This document shows positions 1 to 11,395 of a stretch of 64,000 nt of DNA, one piece after another. The position numbers and the translations under genes were made by a program. The notes under the pieces are model-generated. The model ran no database searches. It saw only the letters and a program-made list of their open reading frames with translations, and was not told where the DNA came from. The stretch comes from Undaria pinnatifida (lineage: Eukaryota; Sar; Phaeophyceae; Laminariales; Alariaceae), in NCBI GenBank assembly GCA_012845835.1, contig JABAKD010000016.1, positions 12,591,507 through 12,655,506 of the forward strand, written 5' to 3'. Every line of letters starts with the position of its first letter. The first letter of the stretch is position 1.

Positions 1-807
1 ACGGCTTATCCAGAAGCTGGAAAGAGAGGAGAAGTGTGAAGAAAAACGAAGAAAGAAAAGAAAAAAGAGTCACCCGTGCTGTGGCTCGGGCCCGGTAGCG
101 CAAAAGGGGGGTATTGCCGCGTATAGCCTTGCTTGGCACTACCGTATGGCGTTGCTCCTTGGTTGGTCGGTCGGTCAGTCGTCATTGATAGCAAACAAAT
201 TTCATTCGATGAAAGCCGACAAGCATAGAAATATATAAAGTTAGAATTTTGAACTCTCCGCGCCTCTGGGCGATAAAACTGAGAAGGCATGTATGTGCTT
301 ACACCTACCTGTGACCACGGCTTGTCTTGAAGGCCGTTGAAGGTAAACCCCGTACAAGGCTGATCTGGGTGGAGTGAAATTGATTATAAAAAAAACAATA
401 GTAAACCCTGGGGCTCATGATAGAAACAAATAGATAGGTTGTACTACTATTAATACTACAACTGTCAACAATAAAGCACACATATAAAAAGAACACGGGG
501 TCAACCGAAAGCAAACGTGCTCGACATTCAAGCTTACCGAAGCACCCACAATCAGCATTGTTCAGTAGTAGCAGTAGTAGTAGTAGTAGTAGAAGTAGAA
601 GTACTATATGGGTTATTATGGAATGCTCTCCATTGAATGGGTAGTGCATAGATTCGACATGTGGAACCATGTCATCGTGGTTGTGGGGCGAAGCCTGGCT
701 ATAATAGTACAGTAGATGGCCCTTTAGACTATAGTGGTATGTAGGGGCAAGACCAAATGATGCCACTATTCGGGGCAGTGCCACGATTCGATATAGTCGC
801 GTCTTTT
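1..807. other. No supported gene; short trinucleotide run
   Basis: I see no coding region that I can defend. Open frames on the minus strand are short and low in complexity. A short AGT/AGA-type trinucleotide run lies near 566-600. Around 715-790 there is an AT-rich patch with ACTATA and TAGTGGC words that recur near 1836-1890; it may be the edge of a degenerate DNA-transposon remnant, but no matched ends could be set. Confidence 0.5.
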
Positions 808-1836
808 TAGGCAGCAGCGGCGGAGCAGCAATGCTTCATCGGGATGCTCGTGCGCGGAGGCAGGCGCCACCACGAGCCACGCTACGGCGCAGTCTCGGTT
901 TGCGTGGAGGGAACTGCGCCGGCAGGAGGCTGGATTCGACGACGAAGGAGGAGGGCGACTGGCCGTCGACGGGCGGGGAAGAGACGGATTGAACTCGAAC
1001 AATAATTTTTGTTTTCAGAACAGCACTGCAAACTGCGTGGAGCATATTGTTTTTTTTCGGACGGGGGAGAAGAGGAACCGATTGGAATTGAGTGTGAACG
1101 AGAGCAAGTGCGAAGGAGCGGGCCAAGTGAGCTAAGGCGATGAGGCGGCCACGGAGAACCACAGCAGGAGGATGGCACACGGAGACCCACGACCGGCACG
1201 CACATCATCATCATGAGAGCAGCGACCGTCTTTTTTTTAGGGCTGTCTTTACGAGGCAGTAGTACAACATGTTACTTACGTTACTGATTATTGTAGAGTT
1301 TGTAGAAGAGTTGTATACCCTTCACGGGGAACGACCCGCCGCAATTTTCAATTTTCAGGCACGGGCGTCGTAGCTGCGTTGCAACCTGTCAAATAACTCG
1401 GGAAGGTGGGGCGATCATTGATATCTGTACTTTGATTTTTGGTTTCATTGCTCTTGTTTCACTGCATGCCCGCGGGTCGTCACTCTGACAACACTCCAGA
1501 CAGCATGCGCGTGCGTCTATACTCACGATTACCGTGCGGTTCGTACGGTGCAGGCAGCCCAACCGCTGTGGGTTGTAGCCGCGAGTTGGTTAGTTGTGAA
1601 CTCTACGCTGTAGTTGAGTGGATACCCGGGGCCATGTGAGTTCAGTTTGCACATTGAACCTTTTCACTTATTATGCGCATTTTTCCGTATCGTGCGTTTT
1701 TAGGCGGGAAAGTGTAGTATTCCCCGCACGAATTTTAATTTCACTCGGGTTTCGGATCTTCCTAGGGCTCCAGCACCTTTGTGTGACCACGGACTCTAGA
1801 TTTTTGACAAGAGTTAATTTGAGAAAACAACAACAA
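808..1836 (+). repeat. Dispersed ~1-kb repeat, copy A, with AAC tail
   Basis: This block recurs in inverted orientation at 43926-44838. Shared stretches include the GCAGCAGCGGCGG start, the block around 1440-1640, and the 3' end. The plus-strand 3' end carries the T tail: GACCACGGACTCTAG, then GAGTTAATTTGAGAA and (CAA)n. A short terminal microsatellite on one side fits a non-LTR retroposon 3' end. Open frames in the two copies (for example near 1439-1639) are related only at DNA level and carry indels, so I do not call a protein. The 5' boundary is where similarity to copy B ends. The body is unlike those attached to other T tails. Confidence 0.6.
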
Positions 1837-1890
1837 TAGTGGCACTATTGCCACTATTGCAAGGCCAATATTGGCAATATTGCCACTATA
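1836..1890. repeat. Palindrome-rich TAGTGGC/GCCACTA cluster
   Basis: Several TAGTGGCA, TTGCCACTA and AATATTGGC words sit head-to-head right after the AAC tail of the previous repeat and can fold on themselves. It may be a remnant of a small inverted-repeat element. No target duplication was found. Confidence 0.35.
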
Positions 1891-2204
1891 TCGAATGAGA
1901 AGCTTCGATGTTCACGATGTCGACAGCGGTTCATTAGATCTACATTCGCATGCGCTGTTACATGCGGGTAAAGCCGTGTACGGCTGCACCCCTCGTGGTT
2001 GAGCATTCGTGTGCAGCAGTATCCGCATGAAACACATGAAATGGCACTTGGTTATCCAAGGGTCGCCGAGCCGGTCGAAACCTATTTTTCATTTTTCAGT
2101 GCAGGCAGACCACCGAAACCACGCCCAAACGTACTGAAGGAGGCGCAACATTTATGTTTTGTCCGGCGGGCCATGTAACATGGGGTTCAACACACGCAGA
2201 ACAT
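1891..2204. other. No gene seen
   Basis: Unique-looking non-coding sequence between two dispersed repeats. No open frame longer than about 60 codons with protein-like composition was found. Confidence 0.4.
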
Positions 2205-2825
2205 TAAAAAAAAATGAAAATACACTCCAGCTGTGAGGTCGAAGATTTCGTCGAAACTCATCTTTGCAAGCTGTGTGTGATACTCCGATCGCGCGCATTA
2301 CGAGTTGTGTGTCCTCGTTAAGGATATAGGTCGGCGACTCCCCTTACAACTACAGTGTAGATTTCAGGGTCAACAAGGTGATTTTAGTCAGTCTGTGCGC
2401 GGAAACTCTTAAACTCGTTTCTGAGGGGGACAAAATCTGACAGCTGTGGAGGGAAATGTATATTTTCATCAAGTGAATCTTGTAAGTCGAATACCCGGTG
2501 TGGGGGGGGGGCGGAGTTTTGAAGGACGTGGGGGCCTGGTTTTGATCAAAAGCGAGCGGGTTTGGAGGAGGGGGGGGAGGGGGGGGGTGGAAGGGGGGGG
2601 CAATTTGTGCATGTAAGTTATAAATCCTTTCAAGGGGATAAATCTGACGGTTTTGGCACCAGTTTATTATTGGGGGGGGAGGGGTTGGGGCGGGGGTGGG
2701 GCGTGTGGGGCAGCTCAATATGTGCGTGGAAACTATACATTATTTTGAGGGGATAAATGTGACGGTTTTGGAAATAATGCACCAGTTTATCATGTATATC
2801 CTGGGGTAAATCGTACAATCAGTGA
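2205..2825 (-). repeat. R1 retroposon, near-full-length copy with G-tract modules
   Basis: This copy matches the R1 element at 30744-31278 along its length. In plus-strand order it holds AAAATACACTCCAGCTGTG, a block ending CGGAAAC...GGGGGACAAAATCTGAC, a G-tract, a second module (CAATTTGTGCATG...GGGGATAAATCTGACGG), another G-tract, and a third module (CAGCTCAATATG...GGGGATAAATGTGACGG). It ends TATCCTGGGGTAAA...ACAATCAGTG. The three modules are diverged copies of one ~100-bp unit, each ending GGGGAYAAA-TSTGAC. Sense is taken as minus because the T/A-rich end, adjacent to target duplications in other copies, is the retroposon 3' end. A further G-rich stretch follows at 2828-2945. Confidence 0.65.
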
Positions 2826-2827
2826 GT

Positions 2828-2945
2828 AGAGAGAGGGTGGAGTGTTGGAGGGGGTGGGGTTGGGATCGGTTGGGGGGGGGGAGGTGGGGGGTGGGGGCGG
2901 GGGGGGCGGGGGAGGGGGCGGGGGGGGGGGTGGGGGGGGGGAGGG
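2828..2945 (+). repeat. G-tract cluster
   Basis: Dense runs of 5-10 G separated by T, C or A form a strong G-quadruplex candidate on the plus strand. Proline- or glycine-rich open frames across it (for example 2740-3000 minus and 2822-3040 plus) are composition artefacts. Confidence 0.7.
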
Positions 2946-3353
2946 TTTCAAGTGAGGTTTTCATAATATATATACTATATACTGTACCCAACGACATCAT
3001 CAGTACACCCCAGAGCGACCGTGCTGATTCTTCAACCTAGAGAGATACGATTCTGTGGTCGCAAACTGTGAAACGGAGTAAACGAAGCAGTCGCAATTCA
3101 TCAAGGTAAAGCTAGTGAAGTGCTAGCGTACCGGGTACGTACGAGAGCAAAACAAAACAAGCCAGAGAAAAAAGGGAACAACAAAGAAAAAAAGAAGAAG
3201 AAAAAGAAGAAGAAAATAATAGAAAAGACACAAAGAAAACAAAGCAAAACAACGCCGACAGGTGTCCTGAAGAATGTGGGGCAAGATCGGAAAGGAAAGG
3301 AAAGACTGCAACAACAGGAACCGCATACATACACACATAGTCTAATACATACC
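2946..3353. other. No gene; purine-rich AAG/AAA tract at 3150-3240
   Basis: A GAAAAA/AAGAAG-rich strand bias runs from about 3150 to 3240. No coding signal was found. Lysine-rich and phenylalanine-rich frames here reflect the purine tract. Confidence 0.45.
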
Positions 3354-3554
3354 CTGGTACATACATAATACATACCCTGGTACATACATACATACATACA
3401 TACATACATACATACATACATACATACATACATACATACATACATACATACATACATACATACAAACATACATACATACATACATACATACATACATACA
3501 TACATACATACATACATACATACATACATACATACATACATACATACATACATA
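3354..3554 (+). repeat. (CATA)n tetranucleotide microsatellite
   Basis: About 200 bp of nearly perfect ACAT repeat with one CAAACATA interruption near 3464. It begins after two CATACCCTGGTA copies and ends in a similar CCTGGTACATA. The Tyr/Val/Cys/Met-repeat open frames over it are artefacts in every minus-strand frame. Confidence 0.95.
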
Positions 3555-4959
3555 GTCTACATACAAACCTGGTACATACGTGCCCGAGAGGAACAGATTC
3601 CTCTTGTTGTACGGACAAAACGACACGAAGAAGATAACTACTACTGCTCCTGTTTCACGGACCAAAACAACACGAAGAAGATGAGAAGGATACCGGCATA
3701 CGGCCTGTGGGCAGGGAAATAAGGGAGCTAACAAAAAAAGAAAAAGAAGAAATACGACAACAACAGCAAAAAAATGTCACTACAATTCGGCACAAAATAA
3801 ATTATTAGTAGTCTAGTCTAAGCATGCATGCATTTCATAATTACAACAGCAATTACATACGATGGTATGACATGTAGTTGCAGCTCCAAGTCTTCTAGAA
3901 GATGGCACTCGCTCGCAATTTACAGTACGGCGGACACAGACAAGACACTATTTTTGTTTTTTGATGTTCGTATCATGCTCGTCATGCAATACCTTATCAG
4001 GGAAAAAATTGTCGCAGCCACTATTTATGTCCTCGGTCCCTCCCCCAGCGCCGTGCGTATTCCCGTCTTGATGCGCCGAGGATCTGGAAGCACCTCCACC
4101 GTTGTTGCTGTTGTTGTGGATCGTCGGTGATAGGGTATGACTATTGCCATTCCAAGAGCCAAATTCTCCGGTGGGGGCGAATTGATCGTGCCCCCTCCCA
4201 TTGCCTGGCTTGAGGTTGGACTGTTTGATCGAGAGGAAAAAGAAGAGGCACCCTGCTGCAGTGACAAGAGGGCGAAGTAACCCGAGAAGGAGCAGGTCCA
4301 GCCCAGCTGAAGCGAAGGGGTACGTACCGTGACCCAGGCCTGCGGTGTGTGTGGTGTGTGTGCGCGGATGGGCGTGAAGGGGGGGGGTTAGAGGAGTAGT
4401 ATAGTTGCTGTGCGGCGCGGCGCAGTGGTAGCAGAGATAAAGAGATAAAACGATAGAGAGACGTAGCTATAGACCCCCCTGTCTGCCCAACAACTTAAAT
4501 ACGGTTAGTTCCAAATATACTGTATTGTTGTTAGCTAACTTCCGCAGTAGAGAAAGCCTTTCTCTCGTATCGGCCAGATTTTGAGGGCTCATGTCAGGGT
4601 GGGATCAGGTTTGGGTGGGACCACACGATGCCAAGCAGCAGCAAGATGGAGGCGCGCAGGTTCTATTTCACACAGGTCGTTATGTGTCCTCAGAGTTTAG
4701 GCAGGAGAACACAAGTTGTTGTTGCTGTCGCACGCGTTGTTGTTTGGTTTGGTTTGCGTTGTCGTTGTCGTTCGGATTCCAATTCGCGCGTTTCTTGGAG
4801 TGGAGCCTGGATAGCGGTTTGCGTTATTCGAAGTCCCTCGTTTACTTTTTAAAACAACCATGAAAAAAAAACAGGAAAAAAAGGTGAGTATACGATGTGG
4901 CGGGTATCTCCTGCACTACTAGTCAATGTAGTATTTTATTTATTTATTTTTTTTAGTAT
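3555..4959. other. No supported gene
   Basis: Mixed-composition sequence with no recognisable protein. The longest frames (3828-4130 plus, 4025-4267 minus, 4591-4863 plus) are serine, arginine or valine rich with no domain words and no splice pattern I can join. An ACAACAACA run lies near 3760. Confidence 0.4.
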
Positions 4960-5420
4960 ATTTTAAAAATGAAAAAATACACTTCTTGATCTGTGAGATC
5001 GACTAAAACAGGACTTAAGTCAGTATTTAGTCCCAGGTATAAAAAAGAATATACACTTCTCCACCATGTATGTGTGAGATCGAAAACATGTCAAATTTCG
5101 TCGAAAGTCATGTGTGCAGGCTGTGGTGTGTGATACTCCAATCCCCCGTATTATTGGGGGGTGTATGTTAAGGTGTTAGTGGAGTATTGATCCCCATTTG
5201 ACCACTTGCAAAAGGTTAACCAACAGCTTACCCAAACTAAGGCTTATAACATGTCCTCATTGAGGATATCGGTCGACGACTCCTCTTCTTAGAACTACAG
5301 ACAGCATAATAGTAGCTCGAATATCAGGGTCAACGGGGTGCACGGTGGTGTTATTCAATTGGTGGGCGGAAACTAAAAGAAAAGGATGGGAATGAAGAGC
5401 GTGACAGACACCGTCAACCG
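4960..5420 (-). repeat. Degenerate R1 copy with duplicated 3' end
   Basis: AATACACTTC...GTGAGATCGA appears twice (near 4975 and 5045). It is followed by a worn R1 body (TTTCGTCGAAAGTCATG, GTGTGTGATACTCC, GAGGATATCGGTCG, AGGGTCAACGGGG). Divergence from other copies is high, so this is probably an old insertion or two overlapping ones. Confidence 0.55.
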
Positions 5421-5555
5421 GTCAAACTCTTAACTGCATAAAGCTACTAACTGCGTTGGCGGTTCTTGTATTTTATGTTTATTTTCATTGTCATGCATGC
5501 GTTCTCGTGCTTAGTTGACAACCTGATACATACAGCTGCTCAACAATATATTATA

Positions 5556-5594
5556 AAAAATGAAAATACACTCCAGCTGTGAGATCGAAGATTA
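5556..5594 (-). repeat. R1 3'-end fragment
   Basis: Only the terminal ~40 bp of R1 are present (AAAATACACTCCAGCTGTG and adjoining bases), directly upstream of an R2 copy. Confidence 0.6.
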
Positions 5595-5618
5595 ACAATA
5601 TAGTAGTAGTTCATAGTA

Positions 5619-5779
5619 GTATCGCTAAAGTGGGATCCGAAGGACGCGCCAGCTAGAGTTGGGTTGCGAAAGCAACTGAGTTAAATCGACACACGACGCG
5701 CATGAAAATACGTGGAAGTGTGGTGAGCTTAAGCTTTATTTTGCTCCATCCGCCGGAGGATGAAAAAAAAAAAAAAAAA
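5619..5779 (+). repeat. R2 poly(A)-tailed retroposon copy
   Basis: Shares the R2 core with copies at 16.7, 18.4 and 47.1-47.6 kb: GGGATCCGAAGG, CGCCAGCTAG, GCGAAAGCAACTGAG, ATCGACACACGACGCG, then CATCCGCCGGAGGATG and a run of 16 A. The short perfect stem ATCCGCCGGAGGAT sits immediately before the A-tract. Flanking AGTTCATAGTA (left) and AGTTCGTAGTA (right) may be an aged target duplication. Confidence 0.65.
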
Positions 5780-5955
5780 GTTCGTAGTATTAATAGTACA
5801 GTATTGATAATAGTACGTCGAGGTAATAATAATAGTGGTATTAAATGCCAGAGAAACACCGCTGAATAGGAACACAGATACCTCCTGTGTTGCACGGGCG
5901 AAACAACACGAAGAAGATAACTAACTGCTGTTCGTGGTGTGTACATACATGAAAC

Positions 5956-6042
5956 ATTTTTTTTTTTTTATTCCTCCGGCGGATGGGGAAAGATAAAGCT
6001 TCAGCTCACCACACTTCCACGTATTTTCATACGCGTCGTGTG
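5956..6042 (-). repeat. R2 3'-end fragment, inverted
   Basis: Reverse-complement R2 tail: T-run, then CCTCCGGCGGATGGGG and CACACTTCCACGTATTTTC. It lies head-to-head with the copy ending at 5779, ~180 bp away. It is 5'-truncated. Confidence 0.65.
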
Positions 6043-8191
6043 TAACATTCATTAATTTGGGTAGGGGGGTGCATGGATTATATCATGTACACCGCTATAA
6101 GTATGTAAGGGTGTAGACTAGACTAGGTCTAGACTACGAGTGTATACATCTACATTTTGTTTACCCTGATGCGGTCACCTTTTTTTCACCCTTTTTCTTT
6201 GGCAGACACCGCAACAAGTCAATCTTGCACACGAGTACGTGTGTAAGATATCGCATAACAGTAATAGGCAAGTGAGCATGATGGCTTACAAGCGCACCTA
6301 GGTGCGCGTATAGTTTTTTTTCGTGCATTGACGGGATGTATCACGACGTATACCTCCGCTGCGTTGTCCTTTCTGTTTGCCTTTTATTGGACATGCGTAT
6401 TCTTCGGGGTTGTTGAGGCGACGATGTCCGATTGGACACCGCCGTCGAAGGTACATGTCATGTCACATTCATGAGTTAGTAGAGGAAAGACCAGGCAGCA
6501 CTGCTCATTGCCCTCTTCTGGTTGTTGCATTCGGAACGAAGTCTTGGTGCTGCCCGAAGCTGGCTATATTGTGTCATCTGTTTTGTTGTTTCGTTTGGGC
6601 GTGCTAACCCTAACCTTCTTAATCGAGGGCGCCCGACTTTTTTTTTCCAACATTTCACGTCAATTTTTCCAACTTCCCAACAGGGGGGGGGTACCTGACA
6701 CCGCCCCCCTCCTAACACGCGATACTAAATCCAATACAAGCCGAACACAGGGAACGGTAGAGAGCCGCCCCCTCCTACTAGATACAAGGCTTTCCATATA
6801 GCGACTTATAAGCCACGGCTGCGAAGTGACGGCGACTTCAGCCTCTGGATACAGGAGTGAGTGGTACAAACTAGCTATGAGCTCGCTCCTATAACAACTG
6901 GTGGTGGAGAAGGACGCCCCGAAGAGCCGTGAGATCGGCAGGTTTTATCTCGCGGTGCGCGGACTGTAACTATTTCCTCTATGTGGCTGTGTTGTAAAGC
7001 TTTGACACCATATTATGCCCTATCTATAGGGTATCCGGTATCACTCGCACACATCATGGTGGTACCTGTGAGCTACCATGATGAGGTACCACGAGGTTAC
7101 TACCAGTACCTTTTCCCCTTGCCTGTTGCGGCCGACCTGCAGCACAATCCTTGCTCGTACATGCGAATCTTGGCACTACAGCAAGCAGCAGCAACAACAG
7201 CAGCAGTTGAACACTGCAAGCCGTTGCTTTGTGCGTGTTAATAATGTTGTCGTTGGGGGGGCTTTTGGGTGCTCTGTTTTGACGAGGCGCCTATTTCATG
7301 GTTAGACCCCCCTCTCTGTTAACTGCGGTGGTGTTGCTGCACAGCACCAACGGCAGCACTTGAATATTTTCTCAGCACCGACTCGATCGAAAAGGCGGCT
7401 AAAACATTATGTCATCGACACCTCGTCTGCTACCTGCGTTTGTGTGTACATATTATCCTGTACACCACTGCTGTGTCGCCGCGATTGTGGGCATGCAAGG
7501 GTCTATGGTCTAAAGATCATGATGTATGAAATGATCATACCCCCATCCGCCCCCTTGCCTCCCTTTCTACGAGTAAGCATGGCACAACAAACACAGTGTC
7601 AAAGGGGAAGGATGGACGAACGGACGTGCACAGGCGGACGGGAGGGGGGAGGAGCACAGCACCAGCAGCCGAACGAAACCCCGCCAATGTGTGCTCGCCA
7701 CGGCACGCGCCAATCATGTCATAGCCAGTGTCAACCCCAACTCCCAACCGCCTCCTCGTATCATATGGCACGCGCGTATCAGAGCTGAGCTATGATGTGA
7801 TTTTCTAGATAGAGCAGGTTGCAGCATTGCAGCAGCAGTACCAGCAGCCGCCGCCGCCGCCACACCGCCGTCTACGCTCGTGAACGCACGAACCAACTGT
7901 ATGAAGCCAGTGCCAACTCCAACTACCAGAGCCGCTCCTAGTATTCTATGTGTACGATGCGTGAAATACCACGCGCTGTGCCACGATGGAGTTAGTTGCT
8001 TGCCCACGACGGCATGCAGAGAAAACAAAGGGGTCGTATCCGATTATACCTGGTTTCTGGTGTGGCCAATCTAATGAATCAAGGTATCGAACATAACGTA
8101 ATCCTTCATTATTTTCTTGTTTACTTGTTCGTCCGTTCTGTTATCTTCGCACTCCTGCTTTCTCCTTTCCTTCCTTTCCTTGTCGTTATTC
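6043..8191. other. No supported gene
   Basis: Two kilobases of mixed sequence without a recognisable protein. The longest frame (7360-7788 plus) has no domain-like words. Local features are a T-run near 6315, G8 near 6684, an AGCAGCAACAACAGCAGCAG run near 7183-7205, and a loose ~200-bp repetition between 7680-7790 and 7885-7990 (AGCCAGTGYCAACYCCAAC...CCTCCTMGTAT). I see no promoter or splice structure that I can support. Confidence 0.4.
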
Positions 8192-8310
8192 AGATCCGGG
8201 GTCACAAATCAGGCTCTTCTCTCCCCCTTCTCCACGACGGTATGCGCCTTCACGTTTATCGCGAGACGTAATTCACCACTTTCTTCCCTCGTCGACTCGC
8301 ATCGAGCTGA
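8192..8310 (-). repeat. R4 dispersed repeat copy
   Basis: ATTCAGATCCGGGGTCAC, then CTCCACGACGGTATGCGC, TTTATCGCGAGACG and TTCCCTCGTCGACTCGC. The same order occurs at 11396-11560, 35925-36070 and, inverted, 53575-53670. On the minus strand it ends GTGACCCCGGATCTGA(A/G)T, reminiscent of the GTGACCACGGA...GAGTTAAT end of the T tail, so R4 and T may be related retroposon ends. Confidence 0.55.
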
Positions 8311-9130
8311 CTGCAGCCTTCATCACGGTCTCTAATATCTACTGTCTGACCACATCGTATAGACTACCTGGTATGCTTTTGTATCTCTCCAGAAAAAATA
8401 ATCAGGCCGGACACCCGGTGAGCCAGTTGATGCTGTTGGGTGGAGAGGACGGCCTAACGTTGAGACATCACACACGGCAGCATCAGAACAACACAAACAC
8501 TACAATAGTGAACAGCACCCCTGATCATGGCTGGAAGTACTCGCGTTGCATTATTTGCGGGAGAGAAATACTAGAATAATTCGAAATGATCTTCGATCAC
8601 ACAGTTGTAGTGATTTTTATTGGTTCTAACAAAAATGCCCAGCCCCCCCTAAACGCAGGACGGGCACCTAAACCCAGAACGGGCGCGCCACAAGCTTTCT
8701 GCCCGTCGTTTGCGGTCAACTTGAACCATCACGTCGGCCTAGACCAACCCGGCCCAACACCTAGCCCTAACCCCAGTCCCTGGGAGGGGCCTAAACGTCG
8801 GCAAGGGCGGCTACGCGACCCCACAGCTTGCTTTCGAGGCGTTTTCCTCGCAAAACCCTGTGCGGCCAAGAGGCCAGCCTCGACCAATATAAGGCCAGCC
8901 TCGACCAATAAGACAAGTGACCGACAGGAACGTTTTTACATGCCTGTGCTGCAGGTCGAGTCACAAAAATCAGGAAGCTAGTATAAGGGTAAACAACCAA
9001 CAGTAGTACCTCTGCTGCCGATACCGCCGTCGAAGCTATAAACCCGCTACCGTTCGTTGCGGCCGGAATAGGTGGGACGGTGCAACATCCGAGCAGCGGA
9101 CGCCCTGCCGCCAAAAGCGGGGAGGAGGTG
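8311..9130. other. No supported gene
   Basis: The frame at 8586-8981 (plus) is open for 131 codons but proline/arginine rich with no domain. GGCCAGCCTCGACCAATA is directly duplicated at about 8872-8907. C-rich words (CCTAACCCC, CCCAACACC) thicken toward the TTGGG array. Confidence 0.4.
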
Positions 9131-9590
9131 TTCGTATCGGTTCGGTTCCATTGGATTGAATTGGGTTGGGTTCGAATGAAATGAATTGGGTTGGGTTTGA
9201 ATGAAATGAATTGGGTTGGGTTGGGTTGGGTTGGGTTGGGTTGGGTTGGGTTGGGTTGGGTTGGGTTGGGTTGGGTTGGGTTGGGTTGGGTTGGGTTGGG
9301 TTGGGTTGGGTTGGGTTGGGTAGGGTTCGGTTCGGTTGGGTTGGGTTGGGTTGGGTTGGGTTGGGTTGGGTTGGGTTGGGTTGGGTTGGGTTGGGTTGGG
9401 TTGGGTTGGGTTGGGTTGGGTTGGGTTGGGTTGGGTTGGGTTGGGTTGGGTTGGGTTGGGTTGGGTTGGGTTGGGTTGGGTTGGGTTGGGTTGGGTTGGG
9501 TTGGGTTGGGTTGGGTTGGGTTGGGTTGGGTTGAGTTGGGTTGGGTTGGGTTGGGTTGGGTTGGGCTGGGTTGGGTTGGGTTGGGTAAGG
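9131..9590 (+). repeat. (TTGGG)n pentanucleotide satellite
   Basis: About 75-80 nearly perfect TTGGG units run from ~9210 to 9586. A degenerate leading edge (TTCGG, TTGAA, TTTGAATGAAATGAA) runs from ~9131, and there are a few interruptions (GTAGGGTTCGGTTCGG near 9320, GAGTTGGG near 9532). The G-rich strand is a strong G-quadruplex candidate. Open frames repeating Asn-Pro-Thr-Gln-Pro (minus) or Gly-Trp-Val-Gly-Leu (plus) are artefacts of the 5-bp repeat. Confidence 0.95.
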
Positions 9591-10062
9591 ATTTTAATCC
9601 GCACGTGTCCAAAAACCAAAGTTTGACGTCGCGCAGAGGTCGGGGCGACAGAGCTTCAAACTAGTGCCAACCTTTCTCGCCGGGGTGCGTGCGTGATGAC
9701 GGGATGAAGCCATGGCGTGGCCCTTTCAGATAGGGGCGCTACGCGTTCAACAGGCCGACCTGCCGATACTCACCACCAGTATGAAATACAACATATGCCT
9801 ATCATAACCGGTGCGTTTGTGTCATATCTTATCAAAACCGTTCCATGTACCCAGCATTGTGATACATACCACCGGTAGATGTCACCCCGAATAGCTCAAT
9901 ACACCAGCTACCACCTCAACGCCTGTGCGCATGGTATCATGTATCATACGCAATACCCGGCCAACTGCCATCTTTAGATTTCTCGCCGTTACTCTATTTC
10001 CATATTTTGAAGTTAAAGAAGACACCTCAGCGGCAATATTGAGAATACCCACAATAGCTCAT
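9591..10062. other. No gene seen
   Basis: Short unrelated frames only. ATACC/ACCGG words are common at 9780-9900. Nothing recognisable. Confidence 0.4.
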
Positions 10063-10270
10063 CTATGCAAGCTGTGTGTGATTCTTCGGTCGCGCGTGTT
10101 ACGGGTTTCGTATCGCCTCGTGAAGGATGTAGGTCATTGGCTGACTCCCCTGCTCTGTAGCCCGCGAGGGTCAACAAGACGATCATACAAAGCTCGTCAG
10201 CCAATCATCCTTCCACGCGCGGATAATATATAACCCTCGTCGAGGGGAAGAATGTCTGACAGCTGGGGAA
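10063..10270 (-). repeat. Degenerate R1 fragment
   Basis: CATCTATGCAAGCTGTGTGTGA, CGGTCGCGCGTGTTACGGG, TGAAGGATGTAGGTC, GAGGGTCAACAAG, GCGGATAATATA and GTCTGACAGCTG follow R1 order. Both ends are missing. Confidence 0.6.
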
Positions 10271-10344
10271 CGCAAGATGTAGCCTCGCTTGCAATTGGTT
10301 TTGGGTTGTAGTGCTGCCAAACATACTACTATATCTAACCTAAC

Positions 10345-10405
10345 CCAATTATACCCCTAACCACGGAGGCTTGGTTTTCACAAGAGTTAATGTGAGAACA
10401 GCATC

Positions 10406-10442
<37 letters not shown>

Positions 10443-10510
10443 GCAACAACAACAGCAACAACAACAACAGCAACAGCAGCAACAGGAACAGCAACAACAA
10501 CAACAACAAA
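10345..10510 (+). repeat. T-type 3' tail with long (CAA)n run
   Basis: CCACGGAGGCTTGGTTTTC, then AGAGTTAATGTGAGAAC and ~100 bp of (CAA)n/(CAG)n. This has the longest tail microsatellite of the T family in the window. The body upstream is unlike that of the other T copies. Leu/Val-rich minus frames over the CAA run are artefacts. Confidence 0.6.
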
Positions 10511-11164
10511 AATATGACGCCATTGGGAACCGTACATAATAACAGACCAAAAACCGATAAGCGCGATCTAATCAAGCGTCCACCAAAAGCGCTTAAGGCA
10601 ATCCGAGTATCGCCACGCCTCACGCTTGCCTCGCAGCTTCCCGCGTCGCAGTCGAATCACATCTCCCACACCAGCAGAGCTCGGATTGCTCCATATGGCG
10701 GATGCTGTAATCGTCCTTTTTTCGTCATTTTTTCTCGTCCCAAGTCCCAAAAGGGTTCATGTTAACTGTGATTTCGAAGTCATTGCGATCGCGAAGTCAA
10801 TTCCATGCCTCCCCGGAGCTGATTATACATACAAAGTACGTAGACTACACATGCCACTACTACAAATACCACCCCCCCGCGCTCCAACTCATCTGACATG
10901 ACACGTATTCCAAGTACACCATTGTTTAACTGACACACGACAACCTTTCGGATACTGTAAGTGAAGAAGGCCGACAAGTCCACGGTGTTGACTAAACCGA
11001 AGGGGCGAGCTTAACGTCATCAAGTCTGTCTGCGTGTTGCAGATGGGCAACAACTGGTACACAGACGAAAGTGTAGTCTAACGAGCTTAAGCTTTTTTGC
11101 CCGGATCTCCAAGAGGATCTAAAAAATGAAAAAAAGAAAAATAAGCGAAAAGTCACATCATTTT
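10511..11164. other. No supported gene
   Basis: Overlapping frames at 10514-10765 and 10626-10901 have no domain-like content. No repeat matched elsewhere in the window. Confidence 0.4.
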
Positions 11165-11345
11165 CAAGCGCAGCCAAAGTCCCGCGTTAGTGCGGTACAA
11201 TTTGGTGCGGGGGTCCAGTGTAGTGCGGTAAAAATCGCTTACAACCTCGTCCTAGATGTGACTCCAATATCCCTGTGATAGTCACAATTTAATATCGGTA
11301 TTGTAATCCGTGAAGGCACCGCACTAGACTATAGAGGGACCACGA
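11165..11345. repeat. Possible pogo-like element remnant
   Basis: TAGTGCGGTAC, GGTGCGGGGG and GTAGTGCGGTAAAAA lie at the left, and ACCGCACTAGACTATAGAGGGACCAC at the right in inverted sense. These are the same TATAGTGCGGG-type subterminal words as in the element at 42532-43911. No clean TA-flanked ends were found. Confidence 0.3.
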
Positions 11346-11395
11346 TTTTTTTTTTTTTCATCCGATCAATGGTATCCGCACATTTTTTTCTTCTT

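Noticed and set aside
3101-3734. Cys/Met/Tyr/Val-repeat proteins over the CATA tract
   Set aside because: Simple tetranucleotide repeat opens three minus frames; no unique domain outside it.
9131-9590. True telomere
   Set aside because: Complex sequence and repeats continue on both sides for many kilobases.
8791-9664. Long repeat proteins (Asn-Pro-Thr-Gln-Pro or Gly-Trp-Val-Gly-Leu)
   Set aside because: A perfect 5-bp repeat opens all frames on both strands; coding would be an artefact.
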